DNA of 64,000 bases. Source: Bifidobacterium sp. 7101 (GTDB taxonomy: Bacteria; Actinomycetota; Actinomycetes; Actinomycetales; Bifidobacteriaceae). The position numbers and the translations under genes were made by a program. Shown piece after piece: positions 9,164 to 17,769 of the stretch (positions are counted from its first letter, which is position 1; the number at the start of each line of letters is the position of its first letter). Where the stretch lies: assembly GCF_000499285.1 (NCBI RefSeq), contig NZ_AWUN01000007.1:62001-126000 (forward strand). The letters run 5' to 3'. The notes beneath the pieces are model-generated. The model had not been told where the DNA came from. It made no database searches and saw only the letters and a program-made list of their open reading frames with translations.

Positions 9164-10152
9164 AACTGATACAAGGACAGCTCATTCATCGACGGTACCG
9201 TCTGGACCGCCGCCTGGCCCAGGGGGGCATGGGCGAAGTCTGGAAGGGCTACGACATAGAACTGGGCCGCGTGGTGGCCATCAAGGCCCTGCGCGAGGAT
9301 CTGACCAACGAGGAGTCCAAGCTGCTGCGGCTGCGGGCCGAGGCGCACAATTCCGCCAACCTGGCCCACCCCAACATCGCCGCCCTCTTCGAGTACTACG
9401 AGCACGACGGCATCGGCTTCCTGATCATGGAGTACGTCCCCAGCCAATCCCTGGCAGACATCTACCGGGACCGGGGTGCCCTGGACCCCATCGAGCTGCT
9501 GCCCATCCTGATACAGACGGCCCGGGGGCTCTACGTGGCACACTCGCACGGGGTCATCCACCGGGACGTCAAGCCGGCCAACATCATGGTCTCCGACACC
9601 GGTGAGGTCAAGATCACGGATTTCGGCGTCTCATACTCCACCAACCAGGGGCAGATCACCCAGGACGGCATGGTGGTGGGCACGGCCCAGTACATCTCTC
9701 CCGAGCAGGCCCAGGGCCTCCAGGCCACGCCCCAGTCCGACATCTACTCCCTGGGTGTGGTGGCCTATGAGGGACTCTGCGGGCACCGACCTTTCACTGG
9801 CGCCACCCCGGTGGACATCGCCGCAGCACACGTCAACGACCCTGTGCCACCGCTGCCTAACTCGGTGGACAACCAACTCATGAACTTCGTCATGTCCATG
9901 CTGGCCAAGGACCCGCGAGACCGCCCGGCGAATGCCTTGGTGGTCTCGCACACACTGGCCAGGATCGAGCAACGGCTGCTGGACCAGCAGCTGGGCGAGA
10001 CGGAGGTCATCGACCCGCGCGCACCCATGCCTAGACGCATTATGAGCAGGCCACACGCGGCAAAAGACATCTTCAGGCCCTTCTGGGGGCACTATGGAGA
10101 AGGAAGCGCACAGCGCGGCCTTGAAGCGACGAACGGAGGGGATACCCTATGA
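9160..10152 (+). CDS. pknA: PknA-like Ser/Thr protein kinase without a membrane segment
   Basis: 330 residues from the GTG at 9160, which overlaps the pbpA stop. Hanks-type motifs are present: glycine loop GGMGEVW, Lys42 in VAIK, HRDVKPAN with Asp136, DFG at 154-156, then GTAQYISPEQ. The kinase domain ends near residue 275. The remaining ~55 residues are basic and Pro/Arg-rich with no membrane helix, so unlike mycobacterial PknA this kinase appears soluble or held by partners. An upstream in-frame ATG at 9031 lies inside pbpA and is unlikely. It overlaps pknB by four bases (ATGA). Confidence 0.9.
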   Translation: MKLIQGQLIHRRYRLDRRLAQGGMGEVWKGYDIELGRVVAIKALREDLTNEESKLLRLRAEAHNSANLAHPNIAALFEYYEHDGIGFLIMEYVPSQSLADIYRDRGALDPIELLPILIQTARGLYVAHSHGVIHRDVKPANIMVSDTGEVKITDFGVSYSTNQGQITQDGMVVGTAQYISPEQAQGLQATPQSDIYSLGVVAYEGLCGHRPFTGATPVDIAAAHVNDPVPPLPNSVDNQLMNFVMSMLAKDPRDRPANALVVSHTLARIEQRLLDQQLGETEVIDPRAPMPRRIMSRPHAAKDIFRPFWGHYGEGSAQRGLEATNGGDTL

Positions 10153-12311
10153 GCATCACACTGCCGCCGTCCCTAGCGGACGGACGCTACCGTCTGGGAC
10201 AGCTGATCGGACGCGGTGGCATGGCCGAGGTCCACAAGGCTGTGGACACGCGTCTGGGAAGGACGGTCGCGGTCAAGATCATGCGGTCCGATCTGGCCAA
10301 CGACGAGGTCTTCCTATCGCGGTTCCGGCGGGAGGCCCACTCGGTCGCGCTGCTCAACAACCCCAACATCGTCTCCATCTACGACTCGGGCGAGGAGATA
10401 CTGACCGACGACCAGGGCAACCATGAGCGGGTGCCCTACCTGGTCATGGAGTACGTCAAGGGCCAGACCCTGCGCTCCATCCTCAAGGAGAACGGGGCCC
10501 TGAGCCAGCGCGACAGCGAGCAGGTCATGCTGGGCATGCTCAGCGCCCTGGACTACTCCCACCACATGGGCGTCATCCACCGGGACATCAAGCCCGGCAA
10601 CATCATGATCTCGGAACAGGGCATCGTCAAGGTCATGGACTTCGGCATCGCCCGGGCCATGGACGATTCGGCCGCCACGATGACCCAGTCCCAGGGTGTG
10701 GTGGGCACGGCCCAGTACCTGAGCCCTGAGCAGGCCCGTGGCGAGAGCGTGGACATGCGCTCCGACCTCTACTCGGCCGGCTGCGTCCTCTACGAGATGC
10801 TGACCGGACGGCCGCCCTTCAACGGGGATTCGGCCGTGGCCATCGCCTACCAGCACGTCACCGAGGTGGCCACCCCGCCCAGCACCATCGTGCCCGGCCT
10901 GCCGAAGATGTGGGATTCCATCTGCGCCAAGGCCATGGCCAAGGACCGCCAGAACCGTTACGCCACGGCCGCCGCCTTCAAGAGCGACATCCTGGCCTTC
11001 ATGAACGGCGGGACCCCGGTGGCTGCCGCCTTCAACCCGCTGACCGACCTGGCCAATGTCAAGGCCCGCAAGGACGCCGAGCAGGGCACCGAAACGGCCA
11101 CCATGCCACTGACCGAAGAGGAGACGGCCGCCACCCAGGCCTTCAACCCTGTTCAGGACCCGCTCAACCCGGCCGCTGCCACCGATGTTGCCACAGCGGA
11201 GCGCACGGCCACCAAGGCGGCCCAGAAGAAGTCCAAACGGCGCAAGAAGATCATCATCGGCGCCATCGTGGCGGCTTTGGTCCTGGTGCTCGTCGGACTG
11301 GGCGCGTGGAACGTCCTGGGCCGAAACCGCCATCCGATGGCCGAGGTGCCTACCATCAACGCGCAGATGTCGCGAATCCTCGCCCGTGAGAAGGTCACTG
11401 CCGCAGGCTTCCACTACCAGGAGAAGGAAGACAACGACTCGGCCGAGCCCAAGGGAACCTTCACCAAGCAGAGCCCCAAGGGCGGGAGCATGGCTCCCAA
11501 GGGCTCCACAGTGACCGTCTGGTTCTCCTCCGGGCCCAAGGACACGGCCATCCCCGACGTCAAGGGCATGACCCAGCAGGAGGCCCGCAGCGCCCTGGAG
11601 AAGGCCGGATTCAAGGTCTCCCCCGCCGCCTCCGTGGAAGACAGCCAGGACGTTCCCAAGGACCATGTGACCCGCACGGACCCCGCTGCAGGCCAGAGCG
11701 TGGCCAAGGGAACCAGCATCCTGATCTACATCTCCTCGGGCATGACCAAGGTGCCCGATCTGTCTGGCAAGACCAAGGACGACGCGACCAATATCCTGCA
11801 GAGTCTGCACTTCAACATCACCATCCGCGAGCAAGCCTCCAACACCGTGGCCAAGGACATGGTGATCAGCACCGATCCGGCCGCCGGGTCCTCCATCCAG
11901 CAGGGAGCCATGATCACGGTCACCGTCAGCAACGGCATGCAGCTGGGCAATTATGTCGGCATGACCCTGGGCGAGGCTAAACGCAACCTGGGCCAGGGTG
12001 TCAACATAACAGTCAATGGTCCCAACAATGACAACGCCGTGGTCACCGGCCAGGATCCCGCATCAGGTTCCTCCTTCGACAAGTCCAAGGACACCATCAC
12101 CCTGACCACGGCCATCAGCGTCCCGCCCTTCTCCCAGGGCGAGACCTTGGGCAGCTATCGGCAGAAGCTGACCAACAGCGGCGTCAGCGCCGACAGGATC
12201 ACTTCCGTCGGCAAGGACACGGACAAGGTGACCGCTGTAAGTCCCGGAGCCGGCAGCAAGGTGGACGACAACACCCCCATCACGGTGACCACCGTCAGCT
12301 CCACCAACTGA
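10149..12311 (+). CDS. pknB: PknB: transmembrane Ser/Thr kinase with extracellular PASTA domains
   Basis: 720 residues. Kinase domain about 14-280: GRGGMAEVH, Lys43, HRDIKPGN with Asp146, DFG at 164-166, GTAQYLSPEQ. A juxtamembrane stretch rich in Thr/Ala/Pro leads to a Lys/Arg cluster and one membrane helix at about 370-392. The outside part holds five PASTA-like units, starting near VPTIN, IPDVKG, VPDLSG, LGNYVG and VPPFSQ. PASTA domains sense muropeptides or lipid II, so this kinase is the likely receptor that controls the pathway encoded upstream. Units 1, 4 and 5 are more divergent. It ends the operon; a strong terminator follows. Confidence 0.95.
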   Translation: MSITLPPSLADGRYRLGQLIGRGGMAEVHKAVDTRLGRTVAVKIMRSDLANDEVFLSRFRREAHSVALLNNPNIVSIYDSGEEILTDDQGNHERVPYLVMEYVKGQTLRSILKENGALSQRDSEQVMLGMLSALDYSHHMGVIHRDIKPGNIMISEQGIVKVMDFGIARAMDDSAATMTQSQGVVGTAQYLSPEQARGESVDMRSDLYSAGCVLYEMLTGRPPFNGDSAVAIAYQHVTEVATPPSTIVPGLPKMWDSICAKAMAKDRQNRYATAAAFKSDILAFMNGGTPVAAAFNPLTDLANVKARKDAEQGTETATMPLTEEETAATQAFNPVQDPLNPAAATDVATAERTATKAAQKKSKRRKKIIIGAIVAALVLVLVGLGAWNVLGRNRHPMAEVPTINAQMSRILAREKVTAAGFHYQEKEDNDSAEPKGTFTKQSPKGGSMAPKGSTVTVWFSSGPKDTAIPDVKGMTQQEARSALEKAGFKVSPAASVEDSQDVPKDHVTRTDPAAGQSVAKGTSILIYISSGMTKVPDLSGKTKDDATNILQSLHFNITIREQASNTVAKDMVISTDPAAGSSIQQGAMITVTVSNGMQLGNYVGMTLGEAKRNLGQGVNITVNGPNNDNAVVTGQDPASGSSFDKSKDTITLTTAISVPPFSQGETLGSYRQKLTNSGVSADRITSVGKDTDKVTAVSPGAGSKVDDNTPITVTTVSSTN

Positions 12312-12315
12312 CTCC

Positions 12316-12352
12316 TATGGCCCGGCGACCACAGTCTTGCCGCCGGGCCATA
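12316..12352 (+). terminator. Strong terminator after pknB
   Basis: A perfect 12-bp inverted repeat (TATGGCCCGGCG at 12316-12327 and its complement at 12341-12352) with a 13-base loop begins four bases after the pknB stop. A short TCGTTCT follows. Confidence 0.8.
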
Positions 12353-12693
12353 TCGTTCTAGGCAGAGCGAATGCGGTCTGGGACGGAGTAATGGCTATCA
12401 GGCCACGCCATTAGGCTGCGAATCGCGACTTCGCGTCCACAAATCCCGGTCATGACTTCGGCCAAGCTAAGCGTCAGGGTCCAGCGACCGGTTCATAACG
12501 ACCAATGCACAACTTCCAGACTGGACCTTGCCAAGTCGCACCGCCATATCGCGACGAATCCGCCTCGGCCGCCAGACTGGCGTCATCTGTACTGCGACCG
12601 AAAATTCATGGCTATCAAACCATGGCCACAGAGGCGTCTTAGATAGACCTTGGACAGTCGCTTCTGGCAGTCGGCGAAGTTGTGGCATCAACA
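12353..12693. other. Gene-free spacer between pknB and sortase
   Basis: About 340 bases between two terminators of converging genes. The short frames seen here lack ribosome sites and recognisable protein patterns. ATGGCTATCA occurs twice, near 12391 and 12608. I see no RNA gene; possibly remnant DNA. Confidence 0.35.
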
Positions 12694-12739
12694 AGCGGCG
12701 GGGCCGCAGAATCACATTGAATCCTGCGGCCCCGCCGCT
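12694..12739 (-). terminator. Terminator of the sortase operon
   Basis: A perfect 16-bp stem: AGCGGCGGGGCCGCAG at 12694-12709 pairs with 12724-12739 around a 14-base loop, just past the sortase stop. The T tract on the minus strand is weak. Confidence 0.75.
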
Positions 12740-12755
12740 CTTCTACACCCCTAGG

Positions 12756-13871
12756 TCAGAAGGTGGAGTAGTTGGACATCTGTCTGAGCATGGGCACGTT
12801 GCTGGCCAGCCAGGGGAAGCCCCATTCCATCAGGGCGCAGGCCAGAGCCAGCAGGAGCAGAATCAGCAGAAGCCATCGAATCGGAGCTATTCCGGACTGG
12901 TGCCGCAGCAGCCAGCCGTAGAGGCTGATCATGGGCTGAGGCTTCTCGCCCTTGCGAATCTGCCGCAGCAGGGGGTAACGCCAGGCAGCCAGGGCCGCCA
13001 GGTAGATGATCAGATAGGCTGCTGCCAAAACCAGGAAGACCGGCTGCAGAGAACCCAGCCTGGCCATGACCGAGCCCTTGTCATCTGCAAAGGCCACATC
13101 GCTGCCGCGGTCACCCAGCAGTTCCTTGGGCACTCCGTCGGACACTTTGGCCCAATAGTCGAATTCGCCCCAGCTGATCCAGCGGTGGGTGGCCGTGGTG
13201 TACTTGGGCTCACAGGTGGTCAGCGTGATCATGCGCCGATCAGGAGCCTCTTTGGGCGAATAAGGGTTGGGAGCGATAACACTGACCTCGTCGGCAGCGA
13301 CGATCTTATAGCGGGTGTAGTGGTAGACGTACCAGTAATCCTTGGTGCGCAGGACGATGGCATCGCCCACTCGCAGCTCGTCCACATGGCCCAGCGGCTC
13401 ACCATAACCTGCGCGGTGTCCTGCAATGGCCACGTTGCCCATCTCGCCCGGCATCTGCGTATTGGGGTAATGGCCTAGTCCCGCGTAGGCCAGCTCTCGG
13501 GGCGACGTGCCCTGAACCACGTTGCGCTCCCAATGCTGTCCGAAACGAGGAATGTAGGCCTGGGCTATCAGTTCACCCTCGGAGGCCTGCTTGGGCTGCA
13601 CCGGGGGCGCCCCTTTCTGAGGCTTGGCCACCTTGCGGGTGTCGCCCGATCCCGGGTTGCTCCAGGAGGTCGAGGCCCGGGCCTCCAACTGCTGATGCTC
13701 GGACTGCACACCGGTCCACCAGAGCTGCCAGACCACGTAGAGTGCGCAGACGACGGCCAGCGTGATCAGCAGCTCCCCCACGATTTCTGCAATGCCCACC
13801 AGCCAGGTTCGCCGCTTATCCGCCGGTTTATCGACCGGCGTTGTGTCATTCTCCGAGTCCTCTGTCGTCAT
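12756..13871 (-). CDS. Class E sortase (LAxTG-type transpeptidase)
   Basis: 371 residues. After a hydrophilic start, a membrane helix lies near 33-55. The sortase domain (about 100-260) contains AIAGHRAGYG (catalytic His) and ITLTTCEPKY (catalytic Cys), with the partner Arg expected in the segment after it (THRW). Unusually for a sortase, two more hydrophobic segments follow near the C-terminus (about 277-300 and 335-360). Class E enzymes in actinobacteria attach proteins bearing LAxTG; the LAKTG protein at 2251 is a plausible client. The ATG at 13871 directly abuts the stop of the DUF881 gene upstream, so they are one transcript. Confidence 0.88.
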   Translation of the reverse strand: MTTEDSENDTTPVDKPADKRRTWLVGIAEIVGELLITLAVVCALYVVWQLWWTGVQSEHQQLEARASTSWSNPGSGDTRKVAKPQKGAPPVQPKQASEGELIAQAYIPRFGQHWERNVVQGTSPRELAYAGLGHYPNTQMPGEMGNVAIAGHRAGYGEPLGHVDELRVGDAIVLRTKDYWYVYHYTRYKIVAADEVSVIAPNPYSPKEAPDRRMITLTTCEPKYTTATHRWISWGEFDYWAKVSDGVPKELLGDRGSDVAFADDKGSVMARLGSLQPVFLVLAAAYLIIYLAALAAWRYPLLRQIRKGEKPQPMISLYGWLLRHQSGIAPIRWLLLILLLLALACALMEWGFPWLASNVPMLRQMSNYSTF

Positions 13872-14630
13872 TTACCGTGCCTTCTCATCTACCGATGCGT
13901 ACTGGAGTGGCTGTAGGACAGCCGTCGTCTCAGGGAATCTCAGATTATCCGAAGATTCGACATTCCAAGCCAGACCTACCGTATTCACATACTCCTTGTA
14001 AATCCGGATGGATGGCGAAGTATTCAGGGACTTGGTCATCCTGTCGACTGGTCCTATGGCTGAAATCTTATATGGCGGCGAGTACTTTCGGCCATGCAGC
14101 AGCAACACATTGCCCACGCATCGCACGGCTGTAGTGGGCAGAACCCTCTGATCCTGGATCCGCATGGACTCGGCCCCACCGGCCCAGAGCGCATTGACCA
14201 CACTCTCCACATCCTGCTGGTGGATGACGTAATCGTTGATGTTGGCCGTCGACCCGTCGGAACCCACCTTCTGCTGCCAGAGCGGGGAATCATTGAGCGT
14301 CACCGTCAGTCCAGGCCCCTGGACGGCCTTGAGCACCGTGCCCGAGCCGGGGTCCTCGCGGGCCTGGTCCGAGCTGCCCTTGTCATCGGTCAGGGTCTTC
14401 AGCGCGTTGATCTGCGAGCTCATGTCATTGATGTCCTTGCGCAACTCACCAGCCTTGTTCTCGCGCTCCTCCACCAATCCGGCCGTGTCCGAGGTGACCG
14501 TGACCGTCCTGTTGACACGGATGTTGGTGGTCAGCATGTACCCGACCAAGGCCAGCACCACAGCCACGGACACTGTGCCGACCAGGGACCTGTGCGCACC
14601 GTGCCGTCCCGTCCGTCTGGTCATAGGCAT
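13872..14630 (-). CDS. DUF881 membrane protein of the division/cell-wall cluster
   Basis: 252 residues: basic N-terminus, one membrane helix (about 16-34), a heptad-like region (about 50-85) and a DUF881 domain with GPGLTVTLNDSP, NDYVIHQQDVESVVNALWAGGAE and the terminal IKVY-like IRIYKEY. DUF881 proteins sit beside crgA and pknB in many actinobacteria and are thought to act at the division site; the biochemical role is unknown. It shares a divergent promoter region with crgA and a transcript with the sortase. Confidence 0.85.
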   Translation of the reverse strand: MPMTRRTGRHGAHRSLVGTVSVAVVLALVGYMLTTNIRVNRTVTVTSDTAGLVEERENKAGELRKDINDMSSQINALKTLTDDKGSSDQAREDPGSGTVLKAVQGPGLTVTLNDSPLWQQKVGSDGSTANINDYVIHQQDVESVVNALWAGGAESMRIQDQRVLPTTAVRCVGNVLLLHGRKYSPPYKISAIGPVDRMTKSLNTSPSIRIYKEYVNTVGLAWNVESSDNLRFPETTAVLQPLQYASVDEKAR

Positions 14631-14674
14631 ACCCTCATCCTCGTCTGCGATAGTATTACGTTCGAGTCTAACCG

Positions 14675-14691
14675 CTACTATGTCTTAGTAG
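14675..14691. promoter_or_regulatory. Inverted repeat between DUF881 and crgA
   Basis: CTACTA, five-base loop, TAGTAG, followed at once by ATCTACTG, lies in the 84-bp divergent intergenic space. TACTAT at 14676-14681 could also be a -10 for crgA. An operator or a short leader hairpin is possible. Confidence 0.35.
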
Positions 14692-14714
14692 ATCTACTGA
14701 AGGAGAATAACCTC

Positions 14715-15134
14715 ATGGCAGAGCATCAACTCCATGATGACGAGGACCAGGCGGTGGACAGGAGCAAGACCGCCGACACTGGCGAGGATGCCGAGGACGA
14801 GGAGTACGGCCTGTCCATGGACAAGGTGGAGGCAGTGCTCAACCAGAGCGTTGACAAAAAGCACATGACACCGCAGATGCGCCGCATCGTGCAGCGTCAG
14901 GAAGAGAACACCCGCCGCGTGGAGGACACCATCAAGAACACCAAGGCTAATCCGCGCTGGTTTGTGCCCCTCTTCGTCACGCTGATGCTGGTGGGCCTGA
15001 TCTGGATCGTGGTTTACTACATCTCCTCCACCATGGGCAAAGTCTTCCCCATCCCTGGCATCGGCAACTGGAACTTGGCAGTGGGCTTTGGCATTCTGTT
15101 GGTCGGCTTCCTCATGACCATGTGGTGGCACTGA
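14715..15134 (+). CDS. crgA: CrgA: septation inhibitor / divisome membrane protein
   Basis: 139 residues; the first 75 are hydrophilic and very acidic, longer than in mycobacterial CrgA (about 93 residues), and the C-terminal half is the CrgA domain with NPRWFVPLF, a helix near 83-103, IPGIGNWN, and a second helix ending MTMWWH. CrgA binds FtsQ, FtsI and other division proteins and helps place septal synthesis. The start is set by AAGGAGAA at 14699-14706. A much longer upstream frame is only the shadow of the DUF881 gene. Confidence 0.92.
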   Translation: MAEHQLHDDEDQAVDRSKTADTGEDAEDEEYGLSMDKVEAVLNQSVDKKHMTPQMRRIVQRQEENTRRVEDTIKNTKANPRWFVPLFVTLMLVGLIWIVVYYISSTMGKVFPIPGIGNWNLAVGFGILLVGFLMTMWWH

Positions 15135-15154
15135 CCCAGCCGTATCACTCTTTC

Positions 15155-15194
15155 AGAACCCCGCAACCGCGCAGGCACGGCTGTGGGGTTCTTT
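15155..15194 (+). terminator. Terminator after crgA
   Basis: AGAACCCC at 15155-15162 pairs with GGGGTTCT at 15185-15192; a short T run follows. Confidence 0.75.
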
Positions 15195-15527
15195 GCATAT
15201 CCGTCCACACCCTTACGTCAGGCATGTGGGGATTCATCCACTGTTTCGAGACTCGAGCCAAAGTTATCCACAATCGCCCGGATTCCACGTGGATGACCTA
15301 ATGCACTCATCCACAACCCTACTGCTGATTGGGTTCTTCCTTCACTTATCCACTTTTTACTGGTATATATGCACCAGTTCTGAATACTTATTCCCAGGTT
15401 ATCCACACGATTGTCAACAAATGTGGATAGATGACATCCATGTCATTTATCAATTACCAGACCCGAACCGGGGACGAAATAGTTCGCAATCGACAGCAGG
15501 CGGTCAGCAACAGGTAGACGCTGATTT
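15195..15527. other. DnaA-box cluster: candidate replication origin or DnaA-binding locus
   Basis: This space lies between converging genes (crgA rightward, rhomboid leftward), so it needs no promoter, yet it is AT-rich and full of DnaA boxes. Perfect TTATCCACA: 15264-15272 and 15399-15407. One mismatch: TCATCCACA 15307-15315, TTATCCACT 15346-15354, CTATCCACA on the minus strand at 15422-15430. TTGTCAACA at 15411-15419 is one off the actinobacterial form TTGTCCACA. Weaker boxes: 15234-15242 and, minus, 15288-15296. An AT-rich stretch at about 15350-15395 could be an unwinding element. dnaA and dnaN are not in the window, so oriC versus a DnaA-titration site is undecided. Confidence 0.7.
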
Positions 15528-16289
15528 TCAGCGCATGGGGTTGAACATGTTGCAGCCCAGAGCCAGCAGGACCAGGGCCGCCAGGAAGATCAACGTGGGT
15601 AGCAGCCAGGAGAGCAGACCATGCACCCGCGAGCCGGGCCGGCCCATGTGCAACAGGGCCAGCATGAAGAGGCCGCCGACTATGAACCCACCAACGTGGT
15701 CCTGCCAGGCAATGCCGGGCACGAACAGGGGCATACAGAAGTTGATGCCCATCCAGACCACCAAGGAAAGGATGTCAATCCCCAGACGGCGGTAGACCAC
15801 CAGAATGGCTGCGAAGAGCCCGAAGAGCGCGCCCGAGGCCCCTATGGCCGACGTGCCCCAGCCATTGGGCGCCAGGACCGCATAGACCATCAGCCCCAGG
15901 TCTCCGCCCAGCCCGCTGATCATGTAGAGGGCCAGGAAACGTCCATGCCCTATCAGATTTTCCAGGACCGGCCCCACAACCCAGAGGGTGATCATGTTGA
16001 AGAGGATGTGCGAGACATTGGTGGCGTGCAGAAATATGTTGGTCACAAACATCCAGGGCTCATGAATGGCCGTAATCGGCACGAAGGCCCAGTAGCCAAG
16101 CAAAAGCCGTTGATAACGAAGTGGGGCCAGCAGGTACAGGGCCATCTGGATGACCCAGGCCACTATGCAGATCAGAGTGATGGCTATGGTCACCACCGGA
16201 GCATGGTCACCCCAGTACCGCCGGATCCATCCCAGCGGCCCCCGACCATTTCCTCCGCCTGTGAAACTGGTGCCCGTGCCATTGACCAT
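15528..16289 (-). CDS. Rhomboid-family intramembrane serine protease
   Basis: 253 residues from the ATG at 16289, which has AAGGTAAGG just upstream; a GTG at 16361 would add 24 residues and is less likely. About seven membrane helices. The rhomboid signature is complete: HATNVSHILFNM (His/Asn oxyanion region), GASGALFG with the catalytic Ser, and the catalytic His in WQDHVGGF. It cuts membrane proteins inside the bilayer; its substrate is unknown. It converges on crgA across the DnaA-box region. Confidence 0.9.
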   Translation of the reverse strand: MVNGTGTSFTGGGNGRGPLGWIRRYWGDHAPVVTIAITLICIVAWVIQMALYLLAPLRYQRLLLGYWAFVPITAIHEPWMFVTNIFLHATNVSHILFNMITLWVVGPVLENLIGHGRFLALYMISGLGGDLGLMVYAVLAPNGWGTSAIGASGALFGLFAAILVVYRRLGIDILSLVVWMGINFCMPLFVPGIAWQDHVGGFIVGGLFMLALLHMGRPGSRVHGLLSWLLPTLIFLAALVLLALGCNMFNPMR

Positions 16290-16442
16290 GAACCTTACCT
16301 TACCTGACCGTCCGGCCGGGGTGTGCGGTTTCCGTGCCGCAATGGCACCGATGCGCCCCACAGTTCGCCGCTTTCTACTAGGATGATGACTAGGTCGGTC
16401 GAAGTGGGCAGGACCGACGAAAGTCGTCGAAAGGAGCCAAAC

Positions 16443-16673
16443 ATGGAGAATTCATCTTCAAACGGCTGGAAGTTCTTTGCACTGCTCTTCGGCACGCTGC
16501 TGGCCGGCGTTGTCGCTCTGTTCGTATACAAGCAGCAGAACCCGGATTATGATCCCTGGGAGGAGCCCTGGGAGAACAGCTCATCGCCAGTCGACCTGGG
16601 CCTGGCCAAGGACGAGGAGGACAAGGGGTCTGAGGATCCCGAGACCCCTCTGCAAGCGGGCGCACAGGCCTGA
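16443..16673 (+). CDS. Small single-pass membrane protein, unknown function
   Basis: 76 residues: a short polar start, one membrane helix at about 9-28, then an acidic tail rich in Glu, Asp, Pro and Trp-Glu-Glu pairs. The ATG has AAAGGAG six bases upstream, and a strong terminator follows, so it is a real gene. I do not recognise a family. It is divergent from the rhomboid gene. Confidence 0.7.
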   Translation: MENSSSNGWKFFALLFGTLLAGVVALFVYKQQNPDYDPWEEPWENSSSPVDLGLAKDEEDKGSEDPETPLQAGAQA

Positions 16674-16687
16674 CCGTTCCGGTCGGG

Positions 16688-16737
16688 AAGGAATCCGACC
16701 CAGCGTCAAGGACGTGAGGGCAACGGATTCCTTTTTT
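16688..16737 (+). terminator. Rho-independent terminator after the small membrane protein
   Basis: AAGGAATCCG at 16688-16697 pairs with CGGATTCCTT at 16724-16733, followed by a run of T to 16737. Confidence 0.85.
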
Positions 16738-16806
16738 CATGCCTGAATTTGACTTGACCGCAACCTGCTGGACACGCCTGTTGGGGCGACGCGTCACAAT
16801 GGAGCC

Positions 16807-17226
16807 ATGAGTGCCATACGGGAAGCAGACATGGAAGAAGGCCGCCGGGATTTCCTGGCCTGGCGGGATGCGGCCAAGGAGGCTGCAAATAATCTGGGCC
16901 CGGAGGGTGACCGCCTGTCAGTGGCCCCACAAACAGCTAGGCGCAGCAAAGCCATGGCTGTCCGCTATTCCCTGCACATGCTGGAAATCAAGGCCCCCGG
17001 CCCCGGCGTGGAGGTCAGGGTGGCCCCTTGGGGAGCCGTCAAGATTCTGGATGGGCCGGCATCCGACCCGCATAACCTGACCCCGCCCGACGTAATCGAA
17101 CTGGACCCGGATGTCTGGCTACGATTGGCCGCCGGCATCACCAGCTGGAGCGAAGAAACCGCCGCCGGGCATATCAGCGCTGTGGGCGAGCGCGACGACC
17201 TGCACGAGCTGTTGCCGCTGGTATGA
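16807..17226 (+). CDS. Bacterial SCP-like (sterol carrier family) protein
   Basis: 139 residues. The C-terminal two-thirds match the actinobacterial sterol-carrier-like family (SCP_3): VRYSLHML, VEVRVAPWGAVKILDGP, PPDVIELDPDVWLRLAAG, then WSEETAAGHISAVGERDDL and a terminal LPLV. The fold is expected to bind a hydrophobic ligand, but no ligand is known for the bacterial members. GGAG lies very close to the first ATG; an ATG at 16831 with GGAAG five bases upstream is an equal alternative. It converges on the DUF3073 gene with 6 bp between them. Confidence 0.75.
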   Translation: MSAIREADMEEGRRDFLAWRDAAKEAANNLGPEGDRLSVAPQTARRSKAMAVRYSLHMLEIKAPGPGVEVRVAPWGAVKILDGPASDPHNLTPPDVIELDPDVWLRLAAGITSWSEETAAGHISAVGERDDLHELLPLV

Positions 17227-17232
17227 GGCCGG

Positions 17233-17616
17233 CTACTTGCTCGACGACCCCTTGGCTGCGCTCTTCTGATCCTTGTGATGTTTGAGCGCGCTGGGCACGG
17301 GAATGGGTATGCGCTTGTGCGGTTTGGGCGTGGCTGGCATCTCCCCAGAGGTGGCCTTGGCAGCAGCCTCGGCGGCCCACCGGGCGTAATCGTCCAGATC
17401 ATCGTCCGTGGAGTCCTCGGGGTCCTGGCCCCCCGATTTGCGAGAATCCGGCTTGGAGTATTCCTCTTCAACCATTTTGAAGGGATCTTTGCCCCTGGTT
17501 CCGGGTTCCTTGCTGCTGAGCTCTTTGGCCAGCTCGTCGTAATCCGTGTCCGTTGTCAGATATTTGAGCTTCCGGGCTATTTTCGTCTGCTTAGCCTTCT
17601 GACGTCCGCGGCCCAT
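17233..17616 (-). CDS. DUF3073 family protein
   Basis: 127 residues starting MGRGRQKAKQTKIARKLKY, the invariant opening of actinobacterial DUF3073 proteins, then DTDYDELAKEL. The rest is low-complexity and charged. AAGGGGG five bases upstream supports the ATG at 17616 rather than one further out at 17652. The basic start suggests nucleic-acid binding, but the function is unknown. Confidence 0.88.
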   Translation of the reverse strand: MGRGRQKAKQTKIARKLKYLTTDTDYDELAKELSSKEPGTRGKDPFKMVEEEYSKPDSRKSGGQDPEDSTDDDLDDYARWAAEAAAKATSGEMPATPKPHKRIPIPVPSALKHHKDQKSAAKGSSSK

Positions 17617-17769
17617 CCGACCCCCTTCGCCAGGTAACGTGCACTTAGGCAACTTGAATGTGAATTTGCATCATTTATGAGAGTACCACCTACGCATCTT
17701 GTCGGCTCGGACTTTTACCATAAAAGCAATTCCCAGAAGGACATTCGGCACGACGACGAGGGTGGGACC

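Noticed and set aside
10314-11834. A 506-codon minus-strand frame inside pknB
   Set aside because: pknB has all kinase and PASTA motifs; the opposite frame has none and no start signal of its own.
12353-12693. A small RNA or protein gene in the spacer after pknB
   Set aside because: No promoter boxes, ribosome site or stable structure beyond the two flanking terminators.
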